The notes below the pieces were generated by a model. The model saw only the letters and a program-made list of their open reading frames with translations, ran no database searches and was not told where the DNA came from. Below are positions 4,733-5,147 of a DNA stretch of 5,147 nucleotides, piece by piece. Position 1 is the stretch's first letter. Each line of letters opens with the position of its first letter. The stretch is taken from NCBI GenBank assembly GCA_018657655.1, contig JABHWQ010000387.1, positions 1-5,147 of the forward strand, given 5' to 3'. The DNA comes from Chloroflexota bacterium. GTDB taxonomy: Bacteria > Chloroflexota > Dehalococcoidia > SZUA-161 > SpSt-899. A program made the position numbers and the translations under genes.

Positions 4733-5147
4733 TTGATTTGGGACGCTTTCGTTGAGGCTTTGCGCCTCATCTGGAATCTTGACCACGAGGTCATGGAGAT
4801 AGCCTGGAGGTCGCTGCGAATTGCGGCGACCTCCAGTGCTATCTCGTTTTTACTGATTGCTCTGCCTCTGGGAACGCTGATACATTTCAACCGTTTTCCC
4901 GGCAAACCGCTGGTCATCAGCACTATTCAAACCCTTTTTGCCATGCCCGCAGTGGTTGTCGGGTTGCTGACATATGATTTACTGTCCAACAAAGGAGCAT
5001 TTGGTGAACTGGGATGGTACTTGACTCCAGATGCAATTGTGTTCGGGCAAACCTTGTTGATCACGCCGGTTATGCTGGGACTGGTGATATCTGCACTGAA
5101 CGGTGTGGACAAGTCCATCCCAGAAACTGCCACAACCATGGGCGCCA
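4733..5147 (+). CDS. tupB: TupB, tungstate ABC transporter permease, 3' end missing
   Basis: 138 codons are visible and the frame is open at the right edge. The protein starts at TTG and begins (M)IWDAFVEALRLIWNLD, the usual amphipathic N-terminus of TupB-type permeases. Hydrophobic segments follow at about residues 28-48 (IAATSSAISFLLIALPLGTLI) and 58-80 (containing TIQTLFAMPAVVVGLLTYDL). Further ones lie near 100-125 (IVFGQTLLITPVMLGLVISAL). The P-rich FAMPAVVVGLL block is characteristic of the family. The sequence ends in PETATTMGA, the start of the EAA-type cytoplasmic loop that docks on the ATPase subunit; the window cuts it there. It forms the transmembrane channel that receives tungstate from TupA and would pair with an ATPase, TupC, expected just downstream. 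An unusually strong hairpin with a T-run lies inside this coding region at 4796-4851. Confidence 0.92.
   Translation, partial: MIWDAFVEALRLIWNLDHEVMEIAWRSLRIAATSSAISFLLIALPLGTLIHFNRFPGKPLVISTIQTLFAMPAVVVGLLTYDLLSNKGAFGELGWYLTPDAIVFGQTLLITPVMLGLVISALNGVDKSIPETATTMGA
4796..4851 (+). terminator. Terminator-like hairpin inside the 5' part of tupB
   Basis: The 5' arm at 4796-4817 (from GAGATAGC to TCGCTGC) pairs with 4823-4845 (from GCGGCGACC to GCTATCTC). The stem is 22 bp with one bulged T (4837) and one G-U pair, around a GAATT loop. GTTTTT (4846-4851) follows directly. The shape is that of an intrinsic terminator, but it encodes residues about 22-40 of TupB, beginning near GAG ATA GCC. Ribosomes translating tupB would prevent folding, so it may act only when tupB translation is poor. 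Structure confidence is high; function is unproven. Confidence 0.55.

Noticed and set aside
4927..5139. 70-codon minus-strand frame at the right end
   Set aside because: It lies opposite tupB, whose plus-strand frame matches the permease family through the EAA-like loop.

Overview
The window reads as a bacterial chromosomal segment from an anaerobe-type genome that handles molybdenum and tungsten. All convincing genes lie on the plus strand. Base composition is moderate, Shine-Dalgarno sites are ordinary, and GTG and TTG starts occur. I see no transposase, phage gene, tRNA or CRISPR array. The lineage cannot be fixed from the sequence; the gene styles would fit an anaerobic group such as Chloroflexota, but that is only an impression.

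Left part (1-2143): the 3' part of a large repeat protein, open at the left edge. It is built of four copies of a beta-sandwich-like unit of about 118 residues; the third copy carries a 49-residue insertion. A clear hairpin follows it. Next comes a 116-residue membrane protein with an HLHHW motif and no known function, with a possible terminator overlapping its stop codon.

Middle part (2144-3506): a 565-base gap holding a promoter candidate, a Moco-family riboswitch, an intrinsic terminator, a 38-codon mini-ORF that reads through that terminator, and an unrelated perfect 17-bp inverted repeat. Then comes a class I SAM-dependent methyltransferase with a GTG start.

Right part (3507-5147): a second Moco-family riboswitch, a 34-codon mini-ORF, tupA (tungstate-binding lipoprotein) and the 5' part of tupB (tungstate permease, TTG start, cut by the right edge). 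The second riboswitch lacks the extra P3 hairpin that the first one has. In this RNA family, loss of P3 is associated with sensing the tungsten cofactor, which fits the tup genes downstream.

Working model: the methyltransferase sits between two related cofactor sensors, one Moco-like and one Tuco-like. High cofactor would shut down tungstate uptake through the second. Each riboswitch ends exactly on the Shine-Dalgarno of a mini-ORF rather than of a main gene. A 22-bp terminator-like hairpin with a T-run lies inside the start of tupB and may set the ratio of TupA to TupBC.
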